A stretch of 64,000 bases of DNA from Terasakiella magnetica (GCA_902729415.1 CACVCF010000079.1:1-64000), one strand, 5' to 3'; counted from the first letter of the stretch, positions 40,401 to 52,690 are shown. Made by a program: numbers and translations. The notes: generated by a model from the sequence alone, not told the origin.

Positions 40401-42043
40401 GCGCTCCGCTCCCTCCATCTCCCGGTGAGGCGCCCCAGGCCCCGCAGCCCAGCCAGGAACAGATGATGCAGATGCTGGCGGCCATGGTGAGTGGCGGCCA
40501 GCCGGGCGGGCCGCCCCAGCCGCCGCCCTCGACCGCCGCTCTCCTGAAAGCGCGGATCAAGGGGCTGTTCGGCTTTATCCGTTGGCTGTTCGCCGCCCCG
40601 GAAGGCCCGCCGGAAAGCCAGCCCCAGGGCGTTCTCGCCTGGCCGCGCCGCTTTCTGCGCGGCATCGTCGATTGGTTCTTGCCCTCGCTCAATCCGGTCG
40701 AGCCCGCGCCGCTGCAGGACTATCACGCGCCGCAGCACAGCCAGCGCCTCTACCTGCTGGCCAATTCCTATCCCCTGCCCACCTGGCGGCCCATGGCGCG
40801 GGTGGTCATGACCCTGACCGCCATTTTCCTGGCCTGGGCCATGGTGTCGCGCCTGGACGAGGTCGCCATCGCCGAGGGCGAGGTCGTCCCCGAAGGCAAG
40901 GTCAAGGTCATCCAGCATCTGGAAGGCGGCGTGGTCCGCGAAATCCACGTGGCCGATGGCGACGAGGTCAAGGAGGGGGCGCCGCTGCTGCTGATCGAGC
41001 TTCCTGTCAGCTCGCTGAACCGGGAGGAGCTTCAGGTCCGCCTCGACGGCTATATGCTGCAACGCGCCCGCCTGCAATCCGAACTGACCGGCCAGAAGCT
41101 GGCTTTCCCCGAGGAGGAGGCCAAGCGTCAGCCCCCGCTGGTGGAATCCGAGCGCCGCTCGTACGAGGCCCGCCTGCAATCCTTGAAGGCGTCCCTTAAC
41201 GTCTTGAACGAACAGGTGCGGCAGAAAGGCCTGGAGGTTCAGGAATACGAGACCAAGCAGCGCTCGCTCGTCACCAGTCTGCGCCTATCCCAGCAGCGCT
41301 TCGAGATGTCCAAGGATCTGATGAAATCCGGCCTGGCGTCGCGCATGGATCACGTCCAGATGGAATCCCAGGTCGAGGATCTCAAGGGCCAGTTGGAGAC
41401 GGTCAGCTCCTCCATTCCCCGCGCCCAGGCGGGCCAGCAGGAAGCCCGGCGGCGCATGGAGGAGGAGCAGGCCCGCTTCCAGCGCACCGCCCAGGGCGAA
41501 ATGTCAGAGGCCGAGCTGAACATCGCCCGCACCCGCGAATTGCTTACCCAGGCCTCGGACCAGCAGCGCCGCGCCATCATCACCAGCCCCATCGACGGCA
41601 TCGTCAAGAACCTGCGCTCCAACACCATCGGCGGCGTGGTCCGCCCCGGCGACCCCATCTTGGAACTGGTGCCGCTGCACGAACGCTTGCAGATCGACGC
41701 CAAACTCAGCCCCATGGATCGCGGCTATGTCCAGATCGGTCAGAAGGCCACCGTCAAGATCAGCGCCTATGACTACACCACCTATGGCGGCCTGGAGGGA
41801 CTGGTGACTTTGGTGGCCCCCGACACTACCGTGCCCCAGGCGCAACAAGGCCCCAACGCCCAGCCCTATTACCGGGTGCTGGTGCAAACCGACCGCGCCT
41901 ATATCGGCGACGAAAGCGCCAAGCGCCTGATCAGCCCCGGCATGCAGGCCACTGTCGAAATTCACACCGGCACCCGCTCGGTGATGGAATTCCTGGTCAA
42001 GCCAGTACTAAAGCTGCGTCACGAGGCATTCCGTGAGCGTTAA
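40397..42043 (+). CDS. HlyD-type membrane fusion protein of type I secretion
   Basis: This periplasmic adaptor of 548 residues has an unusually long Pro/Gln-rich N-terminal cytoplasmic part (about 1-130), a membrane helix (about 135-152), a split lipoyl domain (AIAEGEVVPEGKVKVIQHLEGG), a long coiled coil (about 210-395) and the beta-barrel end with DGIVKNL. It would connect the ABC protein to a TolC-like channel, which is not in the window. It is translationally coupled to the ABC gene. Confidence 0.92.
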
Positions 42044-42167
42044 ACCTCAGATTCCGCAAGGCTCGTATCCATAATTCGAACATGGCTTTTTCTTGTCCAT
42101 GCGATGAGATCTCGGTAAAAATCAGGCAATGCTAAAGTAGAAGCCGTCCATTCCAGGTCTAAGCATC

Positions 42168-42602
42168 ATGATTCTTCCCCACTCCGTCATCCGCTGGGGC
42201 TCCTCACTTCTGGTGGGCATCCCTTTCGTCGATCACGACCATCACGAAGCTGTCGAAATGATCAACCGTATGGCGGGTGCGGACGGAGCAGAACGTCTGA
42301 GCCTGATGCGGGCCTTCCTCGGCCATTGCGAGGAACACTTCGCCCGCGAGGAAGAGATGATGACCCGCACCGGCTTCTTCGCCCTCGACCCTCACCGCCA
42401 GGAGCATCAGCGGGTGCTGGCCGAGGCCCAGCGGGTTCTGACGCGCCTGGAAATGGGCAGTGACGAGACCGAATATTTCCGCGAGGTGTTGCCGCAATGG
42501 TTCCTGGAACACCGGGCGACCATGGATTACGTCACCGCCGATTTCGCATTGGAGCACGGCTGGCACGGCGAAGACCAAGACCCGGTCAAAGCGGCGCAGT
42601 AG
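42168..42602 (+). CDS. Bacteriohaemerythrin
   Basis: This 144-residue single-domain haemerythrin is a four-helix di-iron oxygen-binding protein. Likely iron ligands are seen in VDHDHHEAV, HCEEHFAREE, HRQEH and FLEHRATMDY. Such proteins, abundant in magnetospirilla, store or sense oxygen in microaerobic cells. Its last 17 bases overlap the convergent aminopeptidase gene. Confidence 0.92.
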   Translation: MILPHSVIRWGSSLLVGIPFVDHDHHEAVEMINRMAGADGAERLSLMRAFLGHCEEHFAREEEMMTRTGFFALDPHRQEHQRVLAEAQRVLTRLEMGSDETEYFREVLPQWFLEHRATMDYVTADFALEHGWHGEDQDPVKAAQ

Positions 42603-44412
42603 CGCCCTCCAGCCAGCGCCGGACATCATCTTCGACCAGCGGTCCTATCTCGGCGCGGATACGGGCGTGATAGGCGTTCAGCCAATCCCTCTCCTCACAC
42701 GACAGCATCTCCACCTCTACCAAGGCCCGGTCGATGGGCACCAGGGTCAAGGTTTCGAATCCGAGAAGCGGGCGCTCGGCCCCCAAGGGGGCGGGGCGCT
42801 CCTCCACATGAATCAGAGCCTCGATGCGGATACCATAGGCCCCGGCCTTGTAGTATCCCGGCTCGTTGGAAACGATCATCCCCGGCTTCAATGCCACCGA
42901 ATTGCCAACCTTGGAAATCCGGTGAGGGCCTTCATGCACCGACAGGAAACTGCCGACGCCGTGGCCGGTGCCATGGTCGTAATCCAAGCCTTCCGCCCAC
43001 AAGGCGCGGCGCGCCAGCAGGTCGAGCTGGCTGCCGGTGGTTCCGGCCGGAAATACCGCCTGCGATAAAGCGATGTGTCCCTTGAGCACCAAGGTGAAAC
43101 GGCGGCGCTCGTCCTCTCCCCCCGGACCAATGGCGATGGTACGGGTGACGTCGGTGGTGCCGTCGAGATATTGCGCCCCCGAATCCACCAGATACAGCTC
43201 GCCCTGCCGTAACATGCGGTTGGTCTCGGGGCTAGAGCGATAGTGGACGATGGCACCATTCGGCCCCGCCCCCGAGATGGTGGGAAAGGATAAGCCCCGG
43301 AACAGCGCGCCGGGACGGCGGAACGCCTCCAGCCGGTCGGAGGCCGTCAGTTCATCGACCCGCCCCGCCGGGGCCTCGGCCGCCAGCCAGGCGAGAAAAC
43401 GCACCATGGCAACACCGTCGCGGCAATGGGCTGCGCGGGCTCCGGCGATCTCGACCGTATTCTTGATGGCGCGCGGCAAGGCACAGGGGTCGCTGCCCCG
43501 GTCCAGCCGTGCCCCCGCCTGACGCAACACCTCTGCAACATGGAACGGCGCCATGGCGGCATCGATCCGCACCCGGCGGCCCTCACGCCCCAGGGTCTCC
43601 AACGCCCCGTCCAGCGCTTCGCGCGGGTGAAGCCGGACCTCCTGCCCGAGATGGGCGCGGACCGGCGGCCCCAGCTTGGCCAGATCCATGAACAGATCCA
43701 CCGATGCGTCGGAGCGGGCGATGGCAAACGACAGCGGTAACGGCGTATAAGCCACATCGCCACCCCGGATGTTCAACAGCCAGGCAATGGATTCCGGTGC
43801 GGTCAGCACCACGGCCTCCAATTTGTCGGCGGTCAGGGTGGCGGCCAGGTCGTGACGTTTCTCGTCCGCCCCCTGCCCGGCATGCTCCCTGGCCTGCACC
43901 GAGACCGGCGCGGCGGGTGGCGGTGGGCGGTCCCGCCACACCTCATCCAGAGGATTATGGTCGCACGCCACCAGCTCGGCGCCGCAGCGGTCGCAGGCGG
44001 CCCGCAGGGACTCGACCTGCTCGGGGGTGTGCAGCCAGGGGTCAAAGCCCAGCCGGTCGCCGGCCACCAGAATATCGGCCAGCCAGCGCGATGGCGGCAG
44101 TTCGATCAAGTGTAGCGGCTCGAAGCGGGCGCAATCGACATCCGAGCGCACCTGAAGGGTATAGCGCCCATCGACGAAAATGGCGGCCCGGTCCATCAGC
44201 ACCACCGCCATCCCCGCCGAGCCGGAAAAACCGGTCAGCCACGCCAGACGCTGGGCCGAAGGCGGCACATATTCGCCCTGATGCTCGTCGGCGCGCGGCA
44301 CCACAAAGCCGGAAAGGCCGCGGCGGCGCAGTTCATCCCGCAACGCGTCAAGCCGGGCCGGATCGGCCGGGCCGCAGAGGGCGCCCGCATCGGGGTCGGG
44401 AATCTGAGTCAT
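42586..44412 (-). CDS. Xaa-Pro aminopeptidase (M24B family)
   Basis: This cytoplasmic metallopeptidase of 608 residues removes N-terminal residues before proline. It has the three-part eukaryote-like aminopeptidase P layout: two creatinase-N domains (about 30-310) and a catalytic pita-bread domain with the metal ligands in VDSGAQYLDGTTDVTRTIA, GTGHGVGSFL, NEPGYY and GIRIE. ATG at 44412 is chosen to match the family N terminus. It overlaps the haemerythrin gene tail to tail. Confidence 0.92.
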   Translation of the reverse strand: MTQIPDPDAGALCGPADPARLDALRDELRRRGLSGFVVPRADEHQGEYVPPSAQRLAWLTGFSGSAGMAVVLMDRAAIFVDGRYTLQVRSDVDCARFEPLHLIELPPSRWLADILVAGDRLGFDPWLHTPEQVESLRAACDRCGAELVACDHNPLDEVWRDRPPPPAAPVSVQAREHAGQGADEKRHDLAATLTADKLEAVVLTAPESIAWLLNIRGGDVAYTPLPLSFAIARSDASVDLFMDLAKLGPPVRAHLGQEVRLHPREALDGALETLGREGRRVRIDAAMAPFHVAEVLRQAGARLDRGSDPCALPRAIKNTVEIAGARAAHCRDGVAMVRFLAWLAAEAPAGRVDELTASDRLEAFRRPGALFRGLSFPTISGAGPNGAIVHYRSSPETNRMLRQGELYLVDSGAQYLDGTTDVTRTIAIGPGGEDERRRFTLVLKGHIALSQAVFPAGTTGSQLDLLARRALWAEGLDYDHGTGHGVGSFLSVHEGPHRISKVGNSVALKPGMIVSNEPGYYKAGAYGIRIEALIHVEERPAPLGAERPLLGFETLTLVPIDRALVEVEMLSCEERDWLNAYHARIRAEIGPLVEDDVRRWLEGATAPL

Positions 44413-44686
44413 GGCTGTCCTGCACTGGTTTCCAGCCTTGAATCTTAGTCCATGCAGGACGGACCACAAGGGGCGTATTTTCACTGTTTAATTTGGAATA
44501 ACTTCCGCCAAAGAGAATCAAAATATACTGATGCTAACTAATGCTGCGGCGCAGCATGCAAATTATAGAATGAACGCCTATTGCCTCAAGGCAACTTGGA
44601 AGTATTTGTTTCAATATATGACGGATTTTGTGTATTATGAATCCGGGGAAGTTTGGGCGCCAACCCTATTGGCACAGAGGTGCAGT

Positions 44687-45529
44687 ATGGGTACCCAAGA
44701 CGCGGCACCGATGATTGAACCCGGAGCCGTCATATTGATGCGTGAACCGGGCGGTAAGCGATGCCGCGGCGCCGCCGGCGTCGCCATCAACGCCTTGATC
44801 GATCTCCTTGATGAATCCGCCACCGATGGGCAGGTCAGCATGGACGTGGTTCGACGCGTCGCGGCGGCAGTTCTGTCAGCGCGCGGTCCCTTGTCGGACT
44901 ATTACGCCCGCTGGGAGGAAGGCTGCGACGCAAGCTTTACCCTGCGCCGCATTGAAAAGCAGCGTATCGATTTCATCGGCCGCATCCTCACCCAGCCCTT
45001 CGCCGCCTTGTTCGAAGACGAAGACAGCGGCATCGACCGCAAGGTTCTGCCGCAATTCTTTGCCGCCGTGCATATGATCGTCGGCACCGAGCCGTTCGAT
45101 GCCCTGAAGGCCCGCGCCAATCTGGCCGCCGAACGTCACCACACCCCGGAAGGTATGGTCGCCTGGGATGATTTCTACCGCGATTTCGACGTGGTGCAGA
45201 TCTTCGAGCATCTGGCGGTCGCCATCGCCCGCTCGTTCCGCCGCTTCGAGCCCCGGCGCGACTGGTTCCTCATCGTCATGAATTCCAGCCCGAACTCCAT
45301 CTCCACCGCGTCCAACGCTTTCATCCCCAGGAAGAGCGAAGACAAGATGACCCGCGAATTCAGCGAAATTCACATGTGCCGGATGTTCCGGGCGCTGTTT
45401 TCCGAGTTCCGTCCCGAGACCTTCCCGGCCGAACGCAAGGAGGCCTTCATGGAGCGGTGGGGGGCCGAACCGGAAAAGGTGTTCGGACCGCTGTTCGTCA
45501 GCCTGCTTGGGCGAGAGATGGCGGCCTGA
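44687..45529 (+). CDS. Hypothetical protein
   Basis: This is a soluble, mostly helical protein of about 280 residues. No family is recognised. ATG at 44687 is chosen because AGAGG lies six bases upstream, although the frame is open from 44531. The region before it (about 44480-44686) is much more AT-rich than the surroundings and may hold the promoter. The end overlaps the convergent NUDIX gene by 32 bases. Like the protein at 46410 it begins MGT, but similarity beyond that is not evident. Confidence 0.75.
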   Translation: MGTQDAAPMIEPGAVILMREPGGKRCRGAAGVAINALIDLLDESATDGQVSMDVVRRVAAAVLSARGPLSDYYARWEEGCDASFTLRRIEKQRIDFIGRILTQPFAALFEDEDSGIDRKVLPQFFAAVHMIVGTEPFDALKARANLAAERHHTPEGMVAWDDFYRDFDVVQIFEHLAVAIARSFRRFEPRRDWFLIVMNSSPNSISTASNAFIPRKSEDKMTREFSEIHMCRMFRALFSEFRPETFPAERKEAFMERWGAEPEKVFGPLFVSLLGREMAA

Positions 45530-46028
45530 CGCGCGGCGGAAAGGCGGCCTTGCCCTTCATCTCGCGCTCGTATTCCAGCGACCAGCGCACATTGGGATAG
45601 GCCAGGGCGTCCCAGGGAATCTCGTCCCACCGGAACAGTCCCACCTCCAGGCTTTCCACTCCGGGAGCAAAATCCGGCGACAGCATGCGGGCGCGGTAGA
45701 TCATGTGGACCTGGCTGATCTCCGGGATGGAATAGACCGCCAGCAGACCATCGACTTCCGCCCGGGCATTGGCCTCCTCCCACACCTCACGCAGCGCGCC
45801 CTGCTCGGTGGTCTCACCCAATTCCATATAGCCCACCGGCATGGTCCAAAAGCCATGCTGGGGCTCGATGGCGCGGCGCACCAGCAAATAGCGGTCCTCC
45901 CAGGTGCAGACGGCGCCGACGATCACCTTGGGATTTTCGTAAAGCACAAAACCACAATCGCCACAGACCAGACGTTCGCGGTCGTCGCCTTCGGGAACAG
46001 CACGAGAGATGGGGCCAGACAGTCGCAT
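45498..46028 (-). CDS. NUDIX hydrolase with N-terminal zinc ribbon
   Basis: This protein of 176 residues has an N-terminal CGDCG ribbon half and a NUDIX box of the form G-X5-E-X7-RE-V-x-EE ([20 protein letters not shown]), with Asn in place of the usual Gly near its end. It hydrolyses a nucleoside diphosphate linked to another group; the substrate is unknown. The start is ATG at 46028 or GTG at 46049. Confidence 0.88.
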   Translation of the reverse strand: MRLSGPISRAVPEGDDRERLVCGDCGFVLYENPKVIVGAVCTWEDRYLLVRRAIEPQHGFWTMPVGYMELGETTEQGALREVWEEANARAEVDGLLAVYSIPEISQVHMIYRARMLSPDFAPGVESLEVGLFRWDEIPWDALAYPNVRWSLEYEREMKGKAAFPPRVRPPSLAQAG

Positions 46029-46064
46029 CGGCAAAGTGTGCCGACCCACAGGAGGGATGGCAAG

Positions 46065-46301
46065 CTAAACCAGGATATCCAGATAGGTCCCGCGCGGCGC
46101 GCTGTGGTCCAGCAATTCCACCGGGGTGTCGGGCGACAGCATCCGCCGCCCCCGCGGGCCATTGGGCGTGGCCCCGGCAAAGCCGCTGGTCCCGGCATTG
46201 ATGTCACGCGAAGCGCGCGTGTCACGGCTGAAGGTCTCGCGGACGCCGGAAAGGCCCCCGCCCAGACCGGCACCGCCGATACCACGCGTCGAATCAACCA
46301 T
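46065..46301 (-). CDS. Small Gly-rich hypothetical protein
   Basis: A 78-residue protein with a Gly-rich N terminus (GIGGAGLGGGLSG) and a distinct C-terminal motif (SPDTPVELLDHSAPRGTYLDILV region) is predicted. No family is recognised. The ribosome binding site is weak. It lies 36 bases upstream of the NUDIX start on the same strand and is divergent from the gene at 46410. Confidence 0.55.
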   Translation of the reverse strand: MVDSTRGIGGAGLGGGLSGVRETFSRDTRASRDINAGTSGFAGATPNGPRGRRMLSPDTPVELLDHSAPRGTYLDILV

Positions 46302-46409
46302 GACAAAACAGCCCCGAAATACTAGAGACGATTGATATTACCATCATTTTCCCACCGGCGAAAAGCAATCTCCTTGCCCCAGACCGCGCTGTTGTGGCTG
46401 AATACCCCG

Positions 46410-47234
46410 ATGGGTACTAAATACGCCGCAGCACCACTCCCGCCAAGGTCAGCCGACCTTGCCAGCCATTTCATGGAATGCGGTGCGCTGAACACTAATC
46501 TGAGCCTGGAGCCGGGCGGTCGCCTGGTCATTACCGACGACTTACTGAACGGCTCCATCGCCGATCTGGCGGTCATGTCCATGGCCGCCATCGTCGCCCG
46601 CGACGGTCAGGTCGCCCGCGCCGCCATCTTGCCGCTGTCGGTGGCCGCCAGCAAGGTCAAGGCCGACCAGCGCCCCATGTTCGAACGCCTGTTCCAGTTG
46701 ATCGAAGAGACCGCCTTCGACGGCGGCGTCCGCGAATCCGCCGAAACCCTGATCGCCGCCAATTTCCGCGAAGCCCAGATCCGCGAGTTGGCTCAGGAGC
46801 TGGGCGGCACCGTCGGCCCCGCCCGCCAGCGTTACCGCGCCTTTCTCGACATCGTCAAACTGCTGATCGACAAGAAGATCTCGGAAAGCAGCTTTCTCGA
46901 CGAGTTCCTGGAATTCACCCGCAATGTGGCGGGGAAGCTGGATTTCGGCATCTATTCCATGTGCGTCGACCGCATGTTCGTAAGCGAGCATATCCCCCTG
47001 CTGGTCAAGGTGTCGCTGGTGCGGGAAGTGCTGAAATACCCGCCGCTGGTCCGGAAGGAACTGGTCACCAACCTCTTGTCCTCGCCCAAGGCCGACCGTG
47101 AGCTGATCCGCTATACCGAAGGCGAGCTGGCGGGCGGCATGACCCAGAACCAGCTGACCGAGATCTACCTGTTCACCACCTTGAAGCGTGCATGGCAGGC
47201 CCAGAAGCTGGCTCCCGGCCGCCCCACCATCTAA
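46410..47234 (+). CDS. Conserved hypothetical helical protein
   Basis: The protein of about 274 residues is soluble and strongly helical, without recognised domains. The start ATG at 46410 gives MGTKYAAAPL; the frame is open from 46332 and no strong ribosome binding site decides. It lies 18 bases before the quinone oxidoreductase gene, so the two are probably co-transcribed. Confidence 0.75.
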   Translation: MGTKYAAAPLPPRSADLASHFMECGALNTNLSLEPGGRLVITDDLLNGSIADLAVMSMAAIVARDGQVARAAILPLSVAASKVKADQRPMFERLFQLIEETAFDGGVRESAETLIAANFREAQIRELAQELGGTVGPARQRYRAFLDIVKLLIDKKISESSFLDEFLEFTRNVAGKLDFGIYSMCVDRMFVSEHIPLLVKVSLVREVLKYPPLVRKELVTNLLSSPKADRELIRYTEGELAGGMTQNQLTEIYLFTTLKRAWQAQKLAPGRPTI

Positions 47235-47252
47235 AGACAGCGGAATCTCCCC

Positions 47253-48224
47253 ATGAAAGCCGTGATCTGCCCCGCTTTCGGCCAGCCCCTGGTCGTCACC
47301 GAGTTTCCCGCGCCCGGTCTCGTCGCCAACGGCGTGCGCATCGCCGTCCACGCGGCGGGGGTCAATTTCGCCGATTCCCTGATCACCGGCGGCAAGTATC
47401 AGGAAAAAATGGAGCCCCCCTTCGTTCCGGGGATGGAGCTGTCCGGGGTGGTGATGGAGGTCGCCCCCGGCGTCACCACCTGCAAGCCCGGCGACCGGGT
47501 GATGGCCACCGTCACCGGCGGCGCCTTCGCCGAGGAAGCGGTAGCGGACCAGACCGATGTCTATGTCCTGCCCGACAGCCTGGACTTCATCACCGCCGCC
47601 AGCTTTCCCGTGGCCTACGGCACGTCGCATCTCGGCCTCAAGAAAGCCGGGCTGAAGTCGGGTGAGACCCTGGTGGTTCACGGCGCAGCGGGCGGCGTCG
47701 GTATTACCGCCGTCGAGGTCGGCCGCGCCATGGGCGCCACCGTCATCGGCACGGCGGGAGGCGCCGACAAGGTCAAGGTGGCGCTGGAGCACGGCGCCCA
47801 TTACGGCATCGACTACAAGGCCGAAGATATCCGCGACCGGGTCAAGGCCCTGACCCATGGCCGCGGCGCCGACGTTATTTATGATCCGGTGGGGGGCGCG
47901 GTGTTCGATGCCAGCCTGCGCTGCATCGCCGCCGACGGCCGCATCTTGATCATCGGCTTTGCCAGCGGCACCGTGCCGCAAATTCCGGCCAATATCTTGT
48001 TGGTCAAGAATATCACCGTCATCGGCTATTACTGGGGCGCCTATCGCAAGCTGAACCCGGCCATGGTGCGGGGCTCGATGCAAGAGGCGCTGGACTGGTG
48101 GGCCGAAGGGCGGCTTTGCCCCCATGTCTCCAAGACCCTGGAACTGTCCCAGGCGGTCGAAGCCATCGAGATGCTGAAGGGCCGCGCCGCCACCGGCAAG
48201 CTGGTGCTGACCACGGGACGGTAG
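47253..48224 (+). CDS. NADPH:quinone oxidoreductase family protein
   Basis: This zeta-crystallin-type medium-chain oxidoreductase of 323 residues has an N-terminal GroES-like domain ([14 protein letters not shown]) and a Rossmann domain with the nucleotide motif [12 protein letters not shown]. No zinc-ligand cysteine pattern is present, as is usual for this group. It probably reduces quinones or enones with NADPH in the cytoplasm. Confidence 0.9.
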   Translation: MKAVICPAFGQPLVVTEFPAPGLVANGVRIAVHAAGVNFADSLITGGKYQEKMEPPFVPGMELSGVVMEVAPGVTTCKPGDRVMATVTGGAFAEEAVADQTDVYVLPDSLDFITAASFPVAYGTSHLGLKKAGLKSGETLVVHGAAGGVGITAVEVGRAMGATVIGTAGGADKVKVALEHGAHYGIDYKAEDIRDRVKALTHGRGADVIYDPVGGAVFDASLRCIAADGRILIIGFASGTVPQIPANILLVKNITVIGYYWGAYRKLNPAMVRGSMQEALDWWAEGRLCPHVSKTLELSQAVEAIEMLKGRAATGKLVLTTGR

Positions 48225-48294
48225 GCCGGGAACATTCCTGACCGGCGAACACCACCATTGCTTCTTTGGCCCGGCATCCTTATCTGTCTCGGTC

Positions 48295-49386
48295 ATGGAC
48301 GAGATCAAAAAGAACCTGATCGGCCTGTCACGGGCGGAGCTGATCGACGAGATGGCCCGGATCGGCGAAAAGCCGTTCCGCGCCAAGCAGCTTTGGCATT
48401 GGATGTATAATCGCGGCGAGACCGATTTCGCCGTCATGTCCTCCATCTCCAAGGTCATGCAGGCCCGGCTGTCCGAGACCTTCGAGGTCCGCCGCCCCAA
48501 GGTCGAGCGGGAATTGCTGTCCACCGACGGCACCCGCAAATGGCTGTTGAAATTCGACGACGGCAACGAGGCGGAAACCGTCTTCATCCCCGACATGGAC
48601 GAAGAGCGCGGCTCGGTCTGCATCTCGACCCAGGTGGGCTGCACCCTGACCTGCAAGTTCTGCCATACCGGCACCCAATTGCTGGTCCGCAACCTCACCG
48701 CCGCCGAAATCGTCGGCCAGTTCATGGCCGGACGCGACGCCTATGGCGAGTGGCCCACCCCCGACGATACCGGACGGATGTTGTCCAATATCGTGGTCAT
48801 GGGCATGGGCGAGCCGCTTTATAACTTCGACAACGTCGCCACCGCGCTGGAAATCCTGATGGACGGCGAGGGCATCGGCATCTCGCGGCGGCGCATCACG
48901 CTGTCAACCTCGGGCGTGGTGCCGATGATGAAGGTCTGCGGCGAGCGCCTGGGGGTCAACCTCGCCATCTCGCTGCACGCCGTCACCGACGAGATCCGCG
49001 ACCGCATCATGCCCATCAACAAGAAGTATCCGCTGCGCGAGCTGATCCAGGCCTGTCATGACTATCCCGGCGCCTCCAACGCCCGGCGCATCACCTTCGA
49101 ATACGTGATGCTGAAGGGTGTCAACGATTCCGCCGCCGATGCCCGCGCCTTGCTGAAGCTGATCAAGGGCCTGCCCGCCAAGTTCAACCTGATCCCGTTC
49201 AATCCGTGGCCGGGTTCGGAATTCGAATGCTCGGACCACAAGACGGTAAAAGCGTTCTCCGACATCCTTCAAGATGCGGGCTATGCCGCCCCCATCCGCT
49301 GGCCGCGCGGCCGCGACATCCTGGCCGCCTGCGGCCAGTTGCGCTCGGAATCCCAACGCCAGAAAAAGACGCAGCCCGAAAGCTGA
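48295..49386 (+). CDS. rlmN: RlmN, 23S rRNA A2503 / tRNA A37 C2-methyltransferase
   Basis: This radical SAM methylase of 363 residues has the cluster motif C-X3-C-X2-C in [12 protein letters not shown]. The methyl-carrying Cys is seen near residue 118 (ERGSVCIST) and the resolving Cys late in LAACGQL. Other conserved parts are [10 protein letters not shown] and [10 protein letters not shown]. Length and order are standard. It follows the oxidoreductase gene by 70 bases. Confidence 0.97.
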   Translation: MDEIKKNLIGLSRAELIDEMARIGEKPFRAKQLWHWMYNRGETDFAVMSSISKVMQARLSETFEVRRPKVERELLSTDGTRKWLLKFDDGNEAETVFIPDMDEERGSVCISTQVGCTLTCKFCHTGTQLLVRNLTAAEIVGQFMAGRDAYGEWPTPDDTGRMLSNIVVMGMGEPLYNFDNVATALEILMDGEGIGISRRRITLSTSGVVPMMKVCGERLGVNLAISLHAVTDEIRDRIMPINKKYPLRELIQACHDYPGASNARRITFEYVMLKGVNDSAADARALLKLIKGLPAKFNLIPFNPWPGSEFECSDHKTVKAFSDILQDAGYAAPIRWPRGRDILAACGQLRSESQRQKKTQPES

Positions 49387-49429
49387 TCGCCGCCTTATTC
49401 CTGCCACCAATCCTTCGTACTGACAGGCC

Positions 49430-50731
49430 ATGGAGCTTCACCACCCCGAACTGACCGCCGCCGCCGTCGTCGCCCTTGCCGCGTTGCTGTGCGGCGCGTT
49501 GATGACGCGCATGAAACAGCCCGCCATCGTCGGCTATATCCTGGCGGGCGTGGTGCTGGGCCCCAGCGGCTTCACCCTGGTCAGCAACCGCGAGGCTATT
49601 TCGACCCTGGCCGAGTTCGGGGTGCTGATGCTGCTGTTCGCCATCGGCATGAAGCTGGACCTGCGCAAGTTCCTCAGCGTTTGGAAAACTGCGCTTTTTA
49701 CCACCTTGCTCCAGATCGCAGGCAGCGTCGGGACCGCCATGCTGCTGCGTCATGCCCTGGGCTGGAGCATGGGGCTGTCGCTGGTCCTCGGCTGTGCCGT
49801 CGCCATCTCGTCCACGGCGGTGGTGATCAAGATGCTGGAAGGCGCGGGCGAACTAGATACCCCCGTCGGCCGCACCACTGTCGGCATCCTCATCGCCCAG
49901 GATATGGCGGTGGTGCCCATGATGCTGCTGCTCGAAGCCATGGAAAGCAACGCTATTGCTCCCACCGACATTACCAAGGTGGTGCTGTCCATGCTGGTGC
50001 TGGCGGTGCTGTTCTGGGGGCTGTCCAAGGGCAAGGTGCGGCTGCCGCTGACAGGGCGCGTCATCCACGATAGCGATCTGTCCACCCTGGCCGCCCTGGC
50101 CTGGTGCTTCGGCGCGGCGGCGCTGTCGGGGGTACTGGACCTGTCGCCCGCCTATGGCGCCTTTCTCGGCGGTGTGGTGCTGGGCAATTCCGATCACCGC
50201 GACACCCTGGTCAAGCGCACCCAGCCCATTCAAAGCGTGCTGCTGATGGTGTTCTTCCTGTCCATCGGCTTGCTGCTGGATTTCAAGTTCATCTGGAAGC
50301 ATCTGGGAGCGGTGCTGACGCTTTTGCTGATGGTGACGCTGTTCAAAACGGCGCTGAACGTGGCGGCGCTGCGTCTGCTGCGCCAGGACTGGCCCAGTGC
50401 CTTTCTGGCGGGCGTCGCCCTGGCCCAGATGGGCGAGTTCAGCTTTCTGCTGGCCGAGACCGCCAAGGCCGGCCACCTGATCACCGCCCAGGAGACCCGG
50501 CTGGTGGTGGCGGTGGCGGTACTGTCCTTGATCCTGTCGCCGTTCTGGCTGTTCACCATGCGCCGTATGCACCGGGTGGCCAGCCATGTGAGCTCGTTCC
50601 ACGAGCTGGTGTCGGGCCTTTACGGCAACGAAGCCGGGGCGGTGGCGCGAGCCGCCCGGCGCGTGCACCGGCTGGCGCGCCGCGACCGTTGGAGGGATGA
50701 CGAGAATGCCGGACCTGGCGCTGGAATCTGA
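49430..50731 (+). CDS. CPA2-family cation/proton antiporter (KefB/YbaL-like)
   Basis: This inner-membrane protein of 433 residues has about twelve to thirteen hydrophobic segments and the CPA2 features [13 protein letters not shown] and [11 protein letters not shown]. It lacks the C-terminal TrkA-N domain of full-length KefB/KefC, so it is a membrane-domain-only member. It probably exchanges K+ or Na+ for protons. The last 26-35 bases overlap the RNase HII gene. Confidence 0.9.
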   Translation: MELHHPELTAAAVVALAALLCGALMTRMKQPAIVGYILAGVVLGPSGFTLVSNREAISTLAEFGVLMLLFAIGMKLDLRKFLSVWKTALFTTLLQIAGSVGTAMLLRHALGWSMGLSLVLGCAVAISSTAVVIKMLEGAGELDTPVGRTTVGILIAQDMAVVPMMLLLEAMESNAIAPTDITKVVLSMLVLAVLFWGLSKGKVRLPLTGRVIHDSDLSTLAALAWCFGAAALSGVLDLSPAYGAFLGGVVLGNSDHRDTLVKRTQPIQSVLLMVFFLSIGLLLDFKFIWKHLGAVLTLLLMVTLFKTALNVAALRLLRQDWPSAFLAGVALAQMGEFSFLLAETAKAGHLITAQETRLVVAVAVLSLILSPFWLFTMRRMHRVASHVSSFHELVSGLYGNEAGAVARAARRVHRLARRDRWRDDENAGPGAGI

Positions 50732-51311
50732 GCTGGGTGGGATTGTCGCGGGCATCGACGAGGTCGGGCGCGGCCCCCTGGCCGGCCCGGTGGTGGCCGC
50801 CGCCGTCATTCTCGACCCAGCCCGCCTGCCCCGGACGCTGCTGGAGCGCCTGGACGATTCCAAGAAACTGTCCAAGCGCCTGCGCGAGGAACTGGCCGAA
50901 CTGGTCCCCGCTACCGCCACCATCGGCTTTGGCGAGGCCAGCGTCGAAGAAATCGATAGCATCAACATCCTGCAAGCCACCTTCCTGGCCATGAGGCGCG
51001 CCTATGACGCACTGGGGCGGGCCGCCGACCATGCCTTGGTGGACGGCAACCGCCCGCCGCGCCTGCCCTGCCCCATCCGCTGCGTTATCGGCGGCGACGG
51101 CCTGTCTCTGTCCATCGCCGCCGCCTCGGTCGTGGCCAAGGTGCGGCGCGATTCCCTGATGGCAGATCTCGCCCGCGCCCACCCCGGTTTCGGCTGGGAA
51201 AGAAATGCCGGATACGGCACGGCCGAGCATCTGGCGGCGCTGAAACACCTTGGCCCCACCCCTCATCACCGCCGCTCTTTCGCCCCTGTGGCGCAATATA
51301 TGCTGTTCTAG
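50706..51311 (+). CDS. rnhB: Ribonuclease HII
   Basis: RNase HII cuts RNA in RNA/DNA hybrids and removes misincorporated ribonucleotides. The acidic residues of the active site are in [14 protein letters not shown] and in ALVDGN, with [13 protein letters not shown] between. About 201 residues is normal. GGAGGG sits directly before ATG 50697 and about ten bases before ATG 50706; the latter spacing is better. It is translated from the antiporter message. Confidence 0.95.
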   Translation: MPDLALESELGGIVAGIDEVGRGPLAGPVVAAAVILDPARLPRTLLERLDDSKKLSKRLREELAELVPATATIGFGEASVEEIDSINILQATFLAMRRAYDALGRAADHALVDGNRPPRLPCPIRCVIGGDGLSLSIAAASVVAKVRRDSLMADLARAHPGFGWERNAGYGTAEHLAALKHLGPTPHHRRSFAPVAQYMLF

Positions 51312-51340
51312 CCCCCATGAGGACCACAAGCTGTGGCAAT

Positions 51341-52472
<1,132 letters not shown>

Positions 52473-52474
<2 letters not shown>

Positions 52475-52597
52475 AGCATGATGCAATCACATTGAATCAT
52501 GCTCTCGAGCCCGAGCGGCGCTTGAGCCCTGAAAAAGCGGAGCTTTTTCCGCCTCAGGCATAACTAGACCGATCGCGTATGAACGCGAAACGGTCTA
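52473..52597. repeat. Cluster of three palindromes after ccrM (REP-like)
   Basis: Three hairpins stand in a row: a 10-bp stem AGAGCATGAT at 52473-52505, an 8-bp stem GAAAAAGC at 52531-52549 with a three-base loop, and TAGACCG/CGCGT arms at 52565-52597. The first overlaps the ccrM stop codon. The arrangement resembles dispersed intergenic palindromic elements of alphaproteobacteria and may end transcription from ccrM. Confidence 0.75.
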
Positions 52598-52690
52598 ACA
52601 GTGCTGCGCTAAGACCGATCTCTTGTCATCGCGTTCCAAACAAATCGTGTAGTCTTTTCCGCTCGGATTCTGGGTGGCAAAGGAAACAGC

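Noticed and set aside
46542..48725. Open frame of 727 codons on the minus strand
   Set aside because: It lies opposite three plus-strand genes, including rlmN and a quinone oxidoreductase, and its product is low in family features.
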